Assembly (NCBI GenBank): GCA_028874215.1
Contig: JAPPLF010000087.1
Location: forward strand, 1-64,000
Reading direction: 5' to 3'
Source of the DNA: Acidobacteriota bacterium
GTDB taxonomy: Bacteria > Acidobacteriota > UBA6911 > RPQK01 > JAJDTT01
DNA length: 64,000 nt
A program made the translations under genes and the position numbers. The notes under the pieces were generated by a model, which had not been told where the DNA came from, ran no database searches, and worked only from the letters and a program-made list of their open reading frames with translations. Positions 52,185-61,292 of this stretch are shown piece after piece (within the stretch, counting starts at the first letter, position 1; each line of letters begins with the position of its first letter).

Positions 52185-52607
52185 TCAGCGATCTGCTTGC
52201 TCCTCGTCGGCGCATACTGCGCACGCGTCCGCCTGGCAGACACGGGCACTCTGCAACAGGGCGGCTGCCAGGATCAGACTGCCGGAAGCCGACGTGACGG
52301 TTTCCGGCAGCGGCTCGAGCCAACCGGCGAGGGAGGCTGCCCAGAGTGCTGCCCCTCCAAGGAAGGTGAGGACCACGGCAGCGTTCCGGCAAGCCGAGCC
52401 CAGCGCGAGCATGACCCCGCCGAGAAAGACCGTCCCGAACCACACGGCTCGTTCGACACCTTCGGAGAGCGCAAGTGCGGGTGTCGCCGCGACCAGGAAC
52501 GGCGTGAGTGCGCAGTGCAGGCCACACCAAGCCGCAGCACACGCCGTGAGTCGCGAGCCGGTCGCCAGATGCGTGTTCGACGGGACTGTTACGAGACTGT
52601 TCCTCAT
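52185..52607 (-). CDS. MerC domain membrane protein
   Basis: A 140-residue inner-membrane protein with about four hydrophobic segments. The first has the MerC motif WCGLHCALTP (C28, H31, C32, P36). A cysteine-rich tail (VCQADACAVC) follows. MerC proteins move mercury or, in non-mercury settings, other soft metals. With a Fur-type regulator next door, zinc or iron-like metal homeostasis is at least as likely as mercury resistance; no merA or merR is near. A Fur-box-like site lies about 52-71 nt upstream of its start. Confidence 0.75.
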   Translation of the reverse strand: MRNSLVTVPSNTHLATGSRLTACAAAWCGLHCALTPFLVAATPALALSEGVERAVWFGTVFLGGVMLALGSACRNAAVVLTFLGGAALWAASLAGWLEPLPETVTSASGSLILAAALLQSARVCQADACAVCADEEQADR

Positions 52608-52658
52608 GGTTTCGCGTCGGAGTTAGCGGCGGAAAAGCAACATGTGAATGCCTGAGTC

Positions 52659-52678
52659 GTAATGATAATTCATTCTCA
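52659..52678. promoter_or_regulatory. Fur-box-like site upstream of the MerC gene
   Basis: GTAATGATAATTCATTCTCA, close to the Fur/Zur consensus GATAATGATAATCATTATC and containing AATGA-TAAT-TCATT. It is 52-71 nt upstream of the MerC ATG. Confidence 0.5.
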
Positions 52679-52827
52679 TCTATTTGTCACGAGTGCGGAC
52701 CGCGGCGCTTCAGGTCCGCTGCGCGTGATTCCAGCACGGCACGAGTTGAGGACGAGGCTCATGGGTTCAACAAGCTTGAGTTGATCGAAGATGCCTGATT
52801 GATGGCTATGAGGCGCTATGGCTGGGT

Positions 52828-54597
52828 TTAACCGTGGTGGCCCTTGAGCGAGATCTCTCCGACGAAGCCTCTGACGCCCCGTTTCAGCAGCGAATACGTG
52901 TAGAGGCCCGCCAGCAGGATCAGGCAAAGAAGTTCCAGGTTGGCGGGAGCGCCGGCTGCGGGACCCTCCAGCGCCGTGGCCGGGATCTCGGGCAGGATCG
53001 CGTTGGTCAGATATCCCATCGCCACCGCAAGCAGGATGATGGTGACACTGAAACAGAGGGCGATCCTGCGGCCGTGGAGTTGTGCCAGGACACCGAAGGT
53101 GGTCACGTTTGTGGCGGGTCCGGTCAGGAGAAAAGCCAGCGCCGCGCCTGGGGAGACTCCCTTGAAAAGGAGGACCGCGACGAACGGGGTGGCGCTGGAG
53201 GCGCAGACGTAAGTGGGAAGCCCGAGTATGGCGAACGCCGGGATCTCCAACGCCGCGGGCAATCGCTGGAGCCAGCTCGTCGGCAGGAACGCCTCCACCA
53301 CAGCCGCCAAAACCAGGCCGAAGACGATCCAGGGTGCGGTGTGATCGACGGCATCCCCGAATCCGTTCGAGAGGCCCTGCCGAATTTTCTGACCCAGGGG
53401 TAGCGAAGCCGGGCTTCCACAATATTCCGCCGACTCGGTTTGGCTGCCAAGACGCGGCACCAGGCGTCCCACGATCCATCCCACGAGCAGGGCCACCAAG
53501 GCAGCGGCGGCGACGCGAACGATGGTCATTTTTCCCCCCAAGAGGGGGATGGAGAGAAGGACCGCATCGAGTCCCAACTCCGGTGTCGAGATGAGAAATG
53601 CCATGGCCGCCGTAGCGGGAGCACCGCTCCGGACCAGGGTCCGATACAGGGGGACCACACCACAGGAGCAGATCGGGAAGGGCAGGCCGACGGCCATTCC
53701 CCGCATCGCCTGGTTCCACTGCCGGCCGCGGCGCATCCAGGCGATGGAGGATCGGGTCAGGAAGGAGTTCATGAATCCCGCAACCAGGTAGGCGATCAGC
53801 AGTGCGGGAGCTCCCTTCAGAGCCAGTTGGAAGAAGGTCGAGACGATTCGCTCCCCGGCGGCCGCGTGAGGCATATGCTCGATCTGAAACAGGGCCGTCA
53901 GCAGAACCACTCCCAGCAACGAGCCCGCGCCCGAGACCCATCTCTGCATCCCGGATCCGGCAGGGACGAGGTCACCGATCCTGGACCGTGTCAGTTGCAG
54001 GGTCGCATGGAGCAGGAATCCCGCCGTGAGCGCCTGGAACCAATCCGCGCTCTGTCCGTACGGGTCGGCGAGGACTCCAGGTCCCCAAAAGAAGCCCAAG
54101 CCGGTGCCGAGCAGGATGGGCGCCAAAGCGCCAGCCGCTACCCAGGAGCCGTACCGCGGCCGCAACAGCCACCAGACAGTGAGACCCACTGGGAAAAGGG
54201 GCGAGACGACAACCGAAGGGAGAAGATTCCAGCCGGATTCGCCACCGTAGTCGTGTGCGCTGATGACGCCACCGTCCATCGCCGAGTGCAAACAGAGGCC
54301 CAGCAAGCCGAGAGCCAAGGCCGTCAGGTGAGCGCGAACAGTCCTCTCAGGATAGAACCGCTTGGCCAGGCCGGGAGCCAATATCCCTGCCAGAAAGAAG
54401 AAAACGGCCTCCCAGTGGCCTCGGACGAGGATCGGCAGCAGGATGCTCAGGAACAACACACCGGGCATGGTCACGAAGATGAACCCATCCAGGAGGATCT
54501 GCATCCTCCCGTGGGCTCGCGCCAAATGGCAGATGAACGGTCCCAGGCAGAGACTCAGCAAGCTGGCCAGCAGCAGTTGACTCTCGCCGGTGCTCAA
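52828..54597 (-). CDS. Permease joining a ZIP-like half to an ArsP/SO_0444-type metal efflux half
   Basis: A 589-residue membrane protein with roughly 14-16 hydrophobic segments. The C-terminal half (residues ~255-560) carries PFPICSCGVVPLYRTL (C310, C312), LPTYVCASSATP and GVSPGAALAFLLTGPATN, the signature of SO_0444-type permeases (COG0701/ArsP_1) linked to copper, zinc or organoarsenical efflux. The N-terminal ~200 residues are a separate hydrophobic unit in which LCLHSAMDGG (H104-D108) resembles the metal-binding helix of ZIP transporters. I infer a fusion of uptake-like and efflux-like domains; the ZIP assignment is tentative. It is followed by MerC and a Fur-family gene on the same strand. 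Confidence 0.7.
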   Translation of the reverse strand: MSTGESQLLLASLLSLCLGPFICHLARAHGRMQILLDGFIFVTMPGVLFLSILLPILVRGHWEAVFFFLAGILAPGLAKRFYPERTVRAHLTALALGLLGLCLHSAMDGGVISAHDYGGESGWNLLPSVVVSPLFPVGLTVWWLLRPRYGSWVAAGALAPILLGTGLGFFWGPGVLADPYGQSADWFQALTAGFLLHATLQLTRSRIGDLVPAGSGMQRWVSGAGSLLGVVLLTALFQIEHMPHAAAGERIVSTFFQLALKGAPALLIAYLVAGFMNSFLTRSSIAWMRRGRQWNQAMRGMAVGLPFPICSCGVVPLYRTLVRSGAPATAAMAFLISTPELGLDAVLLSIPLLGGKMTIVRVAAAALVALLVGWIVGRLVPRLGSQTESAEYCGSPASLPLGQKIRQGLSNGFGDAVDHTAPWIVFGLVLAAVVEAFLPTSWLQRLPAALEIPAFAILGLPTYVCASSATPFVAVLLFKGVSPGAALAFLLTGPATNVTTFGVLAQLHGRRIALCFSVTIILLAVAMGYLTNAILPEIPATALEGPAAGAPANLELLCLILLAGLYTYSLLKRGVRGFVGEISLKGHHG

Positions 54598-54831
54598 AAT
54601 TCCCGTCCAGTTCGTGGAAACGACCGATGTTTACCTATCGTCCTGTTGTCAGGAATGTGGATTATATCTGGTTGGAGACGGGATACCCACTGGTCCGGGA
54701 CCAATCTCAGGGTTCCTGCGGCAGGATCGGTAGAGCAGGAATCGAAACTCAATCCAGAAACCGGAACGTTTCTCGAACCGGAAGAATTCATCGCCCAAAG
54801 CTGGTAGTTTCCATCCAGGAGAGCGAAAACG

Positions 54832-55959
54832 ATGCGGCCGCCGTCTCTGTTTCCCACCACTGTCGTCGGCAGCCTTCCCCGGCCCCAATGGGTCATGGAC
54901 CTCTTCGCCCAGGAGATTTCGGGACAGGTCGTTCCGGAGACCTTCCAGTCCCGCCTGGACAGTGCGGTCCTCTACGCCATCCAGCTCCAGGAAATGGCCG
55001 GGGTCGACATCATCAGCGATGGCGAATACCGGCGCGAGAGCTACGTCAAGATCTTCGCGCAAAGCGTGGGGGGATTCGAGAGGGACCTGCTGGACGGCTC
55101 GGCGATTCTGGATGACGGCCAGTTCTACGACAGCCGGGCCCGCCGGGTGGTGGCGCCCTCCCAGGCCGAGTCTCCGCTTCGCTATCCGGCGGTGGTCCGC
55201 CCTGTCGAGGCCGGCCGTCCGGTGGTCCTGGACGAAGCCAGGTTCCTGCTGAGCCACACCTCGCTGCCGGTCAAGGTGACCCTGCCCTCGCCCTACATTC
55301 TGGCCCGGCGCCTCTGGCATCCCGATTATTCCCGCGACGCCTATCCGACCCGGCAGGATTTTCTGAATGACATCATCCCGGTTCTGCGCCGGGAAGTGCG
55401 TGAGCTGGAGGCCCTGGGGGTCTATTTCATCCAGTTGGACGATCCGTGGCTCTCGCTCTTTGTGGACGAAGGCTACCGGAGCCATTTCGAAGCCGTGGAG
55501 CGGGAGATCCAAACCAGCATCGACTGCATCAACCAGGTCGTTTCGGACACCCGGCAGGCCAAGACCGGAGTCCACTTCTGCCGGGCCCATTACAATCGCA
55601 GTACCGGGTTCAGAGGAGACTATTCCTATCTCCTCCCCTACCTGAAGGACCTTCGAGTCGACCAGTTGGTCATGGAATTCGCTCTGCCCAACGCCGGATC
55701 TCTGGAGGTTCTGGAGGCGTTTCCGGAACATCTGGAATTGGGACTGGGTTGCGTCGACGTCCGGGCCGAGGAAATTCCCCCGCCCGCCCGGATCGTGGAG
55801 ATGGTGCGCCAGGCGGTCCGCTACGTGGGGCGCGAGAGGATCACTCTGAATCCCGATTGCGGCTTCGCTCCCTCCAACACCAACCCGATTCCCGTGGACG
55901 AAGCGTACCGCAAGCTCAAGGCCATGGCCGAGGCGGCCCGCCGGCTGAGAGAGGAGTAA
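54832..55959 (+). CDS. Cobalamin-independent methionine synthase (MetE C-terminal) family protein
   Basis: A 375-residue TIM-barrel protein of the MetE-C/UROD superfamily. TTVVGSLPRP at the start, GVDIISDGEYRRE, FIQLDDPWLSLF, VHFCRAHYNRS (zinc H and C) and NPDCGFAPS (zinc C) are the usual positions. Such stand-alone short proteins may move methyl groups between thiols and other donors; they are not full MetE. GGAGAG before the ATG fixes the start. No cobalamin or SAM riboswitch was seen in the 234-nt upstream gap. Confidence 0.8.
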   Translation: MRPPSLFPTTVVGSLPRPQWVMDLFAQEISGQVVPETFQSRLDSAVLYAIQLQEMAGVDIISDGEYRRESYVKIFAQSVGGFERDLLDGSAILDDGQFYDSRARRVVAPSQAESPLRYPAVVRPVEAGRPVVLDEARFLLSHTSLPVKVTLPSPYILARRLWHPDYSRDAYPTRQDFLNDIIPVLRREVRELEALGVYFIQLDDPWLSLFVDEGYRSHFEAVEREIQTSIDCINQVVSDTRQAKTGVHFCRAHYNRSTGFRGDYSYLLPYLKDLRVDQLVMEFALPNAGSLEVLEAFPEHLELGLGCVDVRAEEIPPPARIVEMVRQAVRYVGRERITLNPDCGFAPSNTNPIPVDEAYRKLKAMAEAARRLREE

Positions 55960-55999
55960 TGGAGTTGCCACGGGGTGAAGAGGAGGCCTGTAGCAGGTG

Positions 56000-57325
56000 A
56001 TGGAGAAACAACCCCTTCAAACCGGGTCCGGCGCCGGTCGTGGACATCCGGATCGAAGCGTCGTCATCCACAGTCACCTCCTGGCGGACGGCGTTTCCGG
56101 CAGTTCCCGGAGGGGCCGGGCGTTGCTGGTGCGTGAGGGCCGCATCCAAGCCGTAGGCGCCAGGGAAGAAATCCTGAAGTCGGCGCCACCGGAGACGTCC
56201 GTCATCGACCTGGGACGCGCGTGCCTGGCTCCCGGGCTGATCGACAGCCACACGCATCTGAGCCTGGCGGGCGACGGCCGCCACTATGCGGATATGTTCT
56301 CCGACTCCGACGAGATGATGGTGCTCACAGGCGCCATGAACATGAAAAAGCACCTGGACGCGGGAATCACCACCATCCGGGAGCACGGCGCCCGAAACCG
56401 GGTCGGATTCACTCTCAAGTCGGGACTCGCGCGCGGCTATATCCCGGGTCCCAGGATGCTGGTCAGCGGGCGCCCCATCACCTGCACCGGCGGTCATTTC
56501 CACATGTGCAACGAGGTGGCCGACGGAGAGGCGGAGATCCGCAGGTCGGTCCGCCGGTTGGTCCACGAGGGCGCGGACTACATCAAGATCATGGCCTCCG
56601 GCGGCGGGACGGTGGGAACCATTCCGGGAGTGGCCACCTATACCGTCGAGGAACTCCACGCCGCTGCCCACGAGGCCCACCATTTCCATCGGCTGACGGC
56701 GGCCCACTGCCGGGCCAAGGAGTCCATGCGCCGGGCCGTGGAGGCGGGCATCGACCTGATGGAGCACGCCGAGTTCCTGGACCCGGACGACAGAATGCGG
56801 TTCGATCCCAAGATCGCCGAGATGATGGCGGAATCGGGCATCTGGATCAGCCCGACCCTGCAGACCTGGTGCAATTATCCCCGGGTTCTGGAGCTGAGGC
56901 GGAAGCGGGATTCGGGTGAGGCCGCGCCCGGGGAGGAGAGCGAACTGGATCGTCTCGAGGAGCGAATGGAGCGGCGCCTGGAGGTCATGCGCCGCATGCT
57001 GGACTACTGTCTGCGCGAGCGCATCGTTCCCGGGACCGATTCGGGAGTCTTCAACATCGCCTTCGGACACCTGGACTACGATCTGCAGATTCTCCACAAG
57101 GTCGGATTCACCCCTTCCGAGTGCCTGGCTTCCGCCACTCGAATCTCGGCCGAGGCCATCGGGCTTCAGGACGAGATCGGCACCATCGAACCGGGAAAAC
57201 GGGCCGACCTGGTGGCCCTGGATGGTGACCCCAATCAGGACGTGACCGCATTCAGCCGGGTCGTGGCCGTCTTCCAGGCCGGAAGGCGGGTCTGGATCGG
57301 AGGGAAGGACGCTTCCTCTGCATGA
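56000..57325 (+). CDS. Metal-dependent amidohydrolase (imidazolonepropionase-like)
   Basis: A protein of about 441 residues. Amidohydrolase metal ligands occur in order: LIDSHTHLS (H-x-H), YIKIMASGGG with the bridging lysine, TAAHCR and DLMEHAEF with histidines, and VPGTDSG with the aspartate. The N-terminal strand and the C-terminal GKRADLVALDGDP are typical of imidazolonepropionase-like and prolidase-like amidohydrolases. It probably cleaves an amide or lactam. A GTG directly before the ATG is an alternative start. It follows the MetE-C-like gene by 40 nt. Confidence 0.8.
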   Translation: MEKQPLQTGSGAGRGHPDRSVVIHSHLLADGVSGSSRRGRALLVREGRIQAVGAREEILKSAPPETSVIDLGRACLAPGLIDSHTHLSLAGDGRHYADMFSDSDEMMVLTGAMNMKKHLDAGITTIREHGARNRVGFTLKSGLARGYIPGPRMLVSGRPITCTGGHFHMCNEVADGEAEIRRSVRRLVHEGADYIKIMASGGGTVGTIPGVATYTVEELHAAAHEAHHFHRLTAAHCRAKESMRRAVEAGIDLMEHAEFLDPDDRMRFDPKIAEMMAESGIWISPTLQTWCNYPRVLELRRKRDSGEAAPGEESELDRLEERMERRLEVMRRMLDYCLRERIVPGTDSGVFNIAFGHLDYDLQILHKVGFTPSECLASATRISAEAIGLQDEIGTIEPGKRADLVALDGDPNQDVTAFSRVVAVFQAGRRVWIGGKDASSA

Positions 57326-57651
57326 CGGCCCGAAAAGCATCCGGCGCCTGGCAGGGGGTCTACGCGCTGGTTCGGAGGATTCCGGAGGGCAAGGTCATGA
57401 ACTACGGGCAGATCGCCCATCTCCTGGACCGTCCGTTGTCGGCGCGCGCGGTCGGCTGGGCCATGCACTCCTGCCCTCCCGGCATTCCCTGGCATCGGGT
57501 AGTCAGCGCCACGGGCGAGTGCTCCACCGATCGGCTCGATTCCCATCCTCAGGGACTCCAAAGGGCTTTGCTGGAAGCCGAGGGTGTCCGCTTCGGGCCC
57601 TCGGGCCGGGTGGATATGAAGCGTTTCCGGTGGAACCCGGAAGAGGGATGA
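57322..57651 (+). CDS. Alkyltransferase-like (ATL) protein
   Basis: A 109-residue MGMT-fold protein. The methyl-accepting cysteine of PCHR is replaced by tryptophan (PWHR, residues 56-59), the mark of ATL proteins. These bind O6-alkylguanine and hand the lesion to nucleotide-excision repair instead of reversing it. IPEGKVMNYGQIAHLL is the helix-turn-helix entry. It overlaps the amidohydrolase stop by 4 nt; uvrA is elsewhere in this window. Confidence 0.88.
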   Translation: MTARKASGAWQGVYALVRRIPEGKVMNYGQIAHLLDRPLSARAVGWAMHSCPPGIPWHRVVSATGECSTDRLDSHPQGLQRALLEAEGVRFGPSGRVDMKRFRWNPEEG

Positions 57652-57683
57652 ATTTGACCTGTGCCATGGATTCCCGTGTTGGC

Positions 57684-58805
57684 TCAGACCCGGACCCGGG
57701 CCCAGTGGACGCTGAGGCGGCGTTCGTTCTCGCCGGCGTAGTAGGCGAGCAGAAGCAGATCGTCTTCCAACAGGACCGCTGCGGGGTGCCCGAAGGTCCA
57801 CTTCACCATGTCGTCCCAGAACCCGCTCAGATCCTCCCGATCGCCCATACCCCGCTCTTTGGGCCCTCCTGAGGCGTAGACGATCATCTCCTTCGACAGA
57901 TCCCAGGTCCTGCCCCCATCCCGCGACAGCACCAACCGCAGGCTGGCCGGAGGGTGGCGGTGAACGTAGAAGAGCCCCAGCCGGCCGTCGGGCAGCGGCA
58001 CCGGGACGGCGATCTGCCCCCGGATCCCGGTGGAGAAAGGGGGCTCCCAAGTCAGAGTCTCCGGGTCTCCCCAGGACAAGTGGATCTCCAGGTCCTTCCG
58101 TGAGAGGCGGTCGTAGGTCCAGAAGGCGGCCACCGGACGTCCCGTCCGCGGGCAGACGGCCTGGCGCTGGTCGTAGAAGAAGAGGCGGTCCGACGGATCT
58201 CTGGCCACGTCGATGACCTGATTGAAGATCCCCTCCTCCTCCGCCAGCAGGGCATGAGCCGAGTGAAGGCTCGCCCCTCCCGGCACTTCCGGTTCCTGCC
58301 GTTCGAACGGCACCACCCAACCGCGGTCCGGAACCCGTATCGGACTTCCCGCAAGCACCGGAAAGTTCCACGGCGACGTGTCGAGGACTTCGTAGCCGGA
58401 CCAGGTCGCGCCTCCATCCGTGGAGCGCGCCCGGATGATGCGGCACGGCGCCACGTGATCTCCCTCGCTGTCGTACAAGGGCCGCACGCCCGACCGGTGA
58501 AGCCAGGTGAGAAATGCCAGCAGGCTGCCGTCGGAAAGAGGAATGATCTCGGCCGACCGCACCTCTCCCGGGACGCCGGTGAAGCCGGGACGAAAGCTGT
58601 CGGAGACGATCCGCCAATGTCGGCCTCCGTCGGCACTGGAGGCGATCAGGCAGTTGCCGTCCGCCGACTCCTTGTCGCTTCCGCGGCGGAAGGTGGCCAG
58701 CACTCGTCCGCCCGGCAGCCGGCAGAGGGAGGTGAAGCAATGGGACCTCTTGCCTCCCACCAAATTCTCGGCATCGACGATGGTGCCCCTCTCCACGATT
58801 TCCAT
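57684..58805 (-). CDS. Sialidase-like protein with three Asp-boxes
   Basis: A 373-residue six-bladed propeller protein with clear Asp-boxes: SSADGGRHW, STDGGATW and SRDGGRTW. It has no signal peptide with the ATG at 58805, so it is probably cytoplasmic; GGGGA precedes that start. The frame upstream belongs to the amidohydrolase gene. Substrate unknown. It is cotranscribed with, and 17 nt after, the Tat-exported amidohydrolase. Confidence 0.75.
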   Translation of the reverse strand: MEIVERGTIVDAENLVGGKRSHCFTSLCRLPGGRVLATFRRGSDKESADGNCLIASSADGGRHWRIVSDSFRPGFTGVPGEVRSAEIIPLSDGSLLAFLTWLHRSGVRPLYDSEGDHVAPCRIIRARSTDGGATWSGYEVLDTSPWNFPVLAGSPIRVPDRGWVVPFERQEPEVPGGASLHSAHALLAEEEGIFNQVIDVARDPSDRLFFYDQRQAVCPRTGRPVAAFWTYDRLSRKDLEIHLSWGDPETLTWEPPFSTGIRGQIAVPVPLPDGRLGLFYVHRHPPASLRLVLSRDGGRTWDLSKEMIVYASGGPKERGMGDREDLSGFWDDMVKWTFGHPAAVLLEDDLLLLAYYAGENERRLSVHWARVRV

Positions 58806-58822
58806 GACGGTCCCCGTGCTCC

Positions 58823-60016
58823 CTACCCGGCGACGCGGTAGATTCGCGCCGCGTTCCCTCCCAGGACCAGACTGCGGTCCTCGTCGGTCATGAACTCCGT
58901 GTGGTGGCGGATGGTGTCGATGCACTGCTTGTAGGTGCAGGCTCGCCCCGCCCAGGGCATGTCGGCTCCCCAGACCATCACCCGGGCCCCGAAGCGCTCG
59001 TAGATTCTCCGGATCATCTCCTTGTGCCGCGGGTAGGGGAATTCCGAATCTCTCGCTCCCCAGACCGCCTCGTTCTCCCAGGCCAGGACGTAGCCGAACT
59101 CCAGGTGGAAGTTGCCCAGCTTGAAGAGCTCGAAGAACTCGGTCGGGTTGTCCACGTGGTTGGGATCGGAGGGCGGCAGCACGTTGCTGCCCTGGTGAGC
59201 GTTCACCACCTGGAGCTCCGGGAACCGGCGGCAGACGTTTTCGATCTCTCCGATCTCCCGGAGGTAGTCCGCCTTGGAGTTGAAGCCGGTGTCCAGAAAT
59301 ACCGGGATCTGCAAGCGGACGCAGGCCTTCCAGAGGGCGTCGGCGCGGGAGTCGTCCCGGGGTTGCCCCTTGGGCATGTGGGAGCAGAGTCCACGATAAC
59401 CGAGCTCTTCGACGGCTCGTTGCAGGGTTTCCAACTCGCCCGCCAAATGCCGGTCGTCCTTGGTCAGGTCGTAGTCGATGTCGGTGGTTCCGATGAAACG
59501 GTCGGGCCAGCGGCGAATGCAGTCGGCGTAGTAGACTTCCCGGCCCCACACCTTGGCCATGTATCCGGTCTGGATCACTCCCATGTCCACGCCCACGATG
59601 TCCATGTGGGCCAACATCTGCTCGGGCTCATGGATGGGGTCGGTCATGGTCTGGGGCCCGCGGCGGATCCAGCAGTCCTCACCATGTTTCCGCCATCTCC
59701 AGATGCCGTATTTCCCCTGTGTGAACCCGACCTCCTCGTCCGGTTCCGGGATGTACCTGGGATCGGTGTGGCTGGCGACGAACCTCCCCCAGAGGCTCCG
59801 GACGGCGCCCTGCATGATGCGACTGTGTGTATTCGGGTCGTCGTATCCCAGGGCTCCGGTCTGGTCGGGAAAGACGTGCAGGTGATGGTCGATGACCACG
59901 GAGCGCCCGGGAGTTTCCGGGGAGCAACCCGAGGCCGTCCAGCTTCCGGCGAAACCGGGGACCGCCAGAGCGGCCGATCCGGTCAGAAAACGGCGTCGAT
60001 CCAGATCCTGATTCAT
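58823..60016 (-). CDS. Tat-exported amidohydrolase-2 family protein
   Basis: A 397-residue protein with a Tat signal (RRRFLTGSAALAVPG, residues 7-21) and possible lipidation at SGC near residue 31. VIDHHLHVFPD supplies the H-x-H-like site, VFLDTGFNSKAD and VVNAHQGSN later ligand positions, and VMVWGADMPW the aspartate of the COG2159 amidohydrolase family. These act on aromatic or lactone acids by hydrolysis or decarboxylation. AGAGGAACC precedes the ATG. Divergent from the flavin oxidoreductase gene. Confidence 0.8.
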   Translation of the reverse strand: MNQDLDRRRFLTGSAALAVPGFAGSWTASGCSPETPGRSVVIDHHLHVFPDQTGALGYDDPNTHSRIMQGAVRSLWGRFVASHTDPRYIPEPDEEVGFTQGKYGIWRWRKHGEDCWIRRGPQTMTDPIHEPEQMLAHMDIVGVDMGVIQTGYMAKVWGREVYYADCIRRWPDRFIGTTDIDYDLTKDDRHLAGELETLQRAVEELGYRGLCSHMPKGQPRDDSRADALWKACVRLQIPVFLDTGFNSKADYLREIGEIENVCRRFPELQVVNAHQGSNVLPPSDPNHVDNPTEFFELFKLGNFHLEFGYVLAWENEAVWGARDSEFPYPRHKEMIRRIYERFGARVMVWGADMPWAGRACTYKQCIDTIRHHTEFMTDEDRSLVLGGNAARIYRVAG

Positions 60017-60143
60017 GGCAGCGGTTCCTCTTGGTTCTTCGGTTTCAGATATCTTGTGCCCTCGCGGAACGTGACCTATCATGATGGACGGTCGGCCGCA
60101 AGCGAGCGTGCCGGGACTCCGGGACGCCAACGGGAGGGAATCC

Positions 60144-61247
60144 ATGGACGCCATCGACACCGGCATTTTCATCATGCCCTTTCACCCCCCGGACAAGCCT
60201 CGGGCGCAATGCCATGAAGAAGATCTGGAGCTGATCGTTCGGGCCGAGGACCTCGGGTTCGGCGAGTTCTGGATCGGTGAGCATCACACCATGAAATACG
60301 AGAACATCGTGATGCCCGAGATCTTCATCGCCCGGGCCTTGGGGGAGACCAGCCGGATTCGGCTGGGCCCGGCTCCGGTCTGTCTCAATCAGCATCATCC
60401 GGCCCACGTGGCCTGCCGGCTGGCGTTTCTGGATGACCTTTCCAAGGGGCGGCTCAATCTCTGCTTCGGCCCGGGCAGCGTGCCGGCGGATCAGATATTG
60501 TACGGCGCGGAGCCCAAGAACGCCGCGAAGATGGCGGCCGAAGCCACCGACATCATCTTGAAGCTCTGGGAATCGGATCCTCCGTATGAGTACGACGGGG
60601 AATTCTGGTCCATCCGCCTCGACGATCACGTCGACGAGGAGACGGGAGTCGGCTTCATTCCCAAGCCGTTCCAGCGGCCTCATCCCCCCATCGCGGCACC
60701 GGGCACGAGCCGCAATTCGGGGACCATGAAGGCAGCGGGAAAAAGAGGATTTCAGCCCTTCGGACATTGCCTGGTGACGTCCAACGTACTGCGGGATTTA
60801 TGGGAGACCTACGAGGAAGCCGCTCTGGAGGCAGGGCGCACGCCGGACCGGAAGGACTTCAAGATCGCGCGATCCATCTTCCTGGCCGACAGCACCAGGG
60901 AGGCGCGCGCCCGCGCCCGGACCAATTCGGTAGCCGGCAACTACGAATACATCGGCGGCCTTCTGGACAAGGGACCGGGACGCGCGATGTACAAGCGGGA
61001 CCTCGACATGAGCGACGCCGATTGCAATCTGGATTTTCTCATGACCGAGCAGATTATCGCCGGAGACGTGGACGAAGTGCTGCGCCGGCTGTTGCTCATG
61101 GTGGAGGAGACCGGTTCCTTCGGCACCTTGATCCTCATGTGCTACGACTGGGACGACAAGGCAAGTTGGCTCCGCAACCTGGAGCTTTTCGCCAAGGAGC
61201 TCATGCCTCGGTTGAACCGGGCGGTCGGCGCGCCAGCAGTTGCCTGA
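60144..61247 (+). CDS. LLM-class flavin-dependent oxidoreductase
   Basis: A 367-residue bacterial-luciferase-like protein. LGFGEFWIGEHHTMKY, LDDLSKGRLNLCFGPGS and HPPIAAPGTSRNS are typical of FMN- or F420-linked monooxygenases of this class. GGGAGGGAA in front of 60144 decides the start; an ATG 21 codons earlier lacks one. A reductase partner is not adjacent. It could open a catabolic pathway with the neighbouring hydrolases, but the substrate is not evident. Confidence 0.85.
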   Translation: MDAIDTGIFIMPFHPPDKPRAQCHEEDLELIVRAEDLGFGEFWIGEHHTMKYENIVMPEIFIARALGETSRIRLGPAPVCLNQHHPAHVACRLAFLDDLSKGRLNLCFGPGSVPADQILYGAEPKNAAKMAAEATDIILKLWESDPPYEYDGEFWSIRLDDHVDEETGVGFIPKPFQRPHPPIAAPGTSRNSGTMKAAGKRGFQPFGHCLVTSNVLRDLWETYEEAALEAGRTPDRKDFKIARSIFLADSTREARARARTNSVAGNYEYIGGLLDKGPGRAMYKRDLDMSDADCNLDFLMTEQIIAGDVDEVLRRLLLMVEETGSFGTLILMCYDWDDKASWLRNLELFAKELMPRLNRAVGAPAVA

Positions 61248-61292
61248 GCGCCCGGATGAGCCCGCCGGGCCTGATCCGAAACCCCTGAAACA

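Noticed and set aside
54598-54831. Possible riboswitch before the MetE-C-like gene
   Set aside because: No cobalamin, SAM or THF riboswitch core was seen in the 234 nt; nothing else is evident there.
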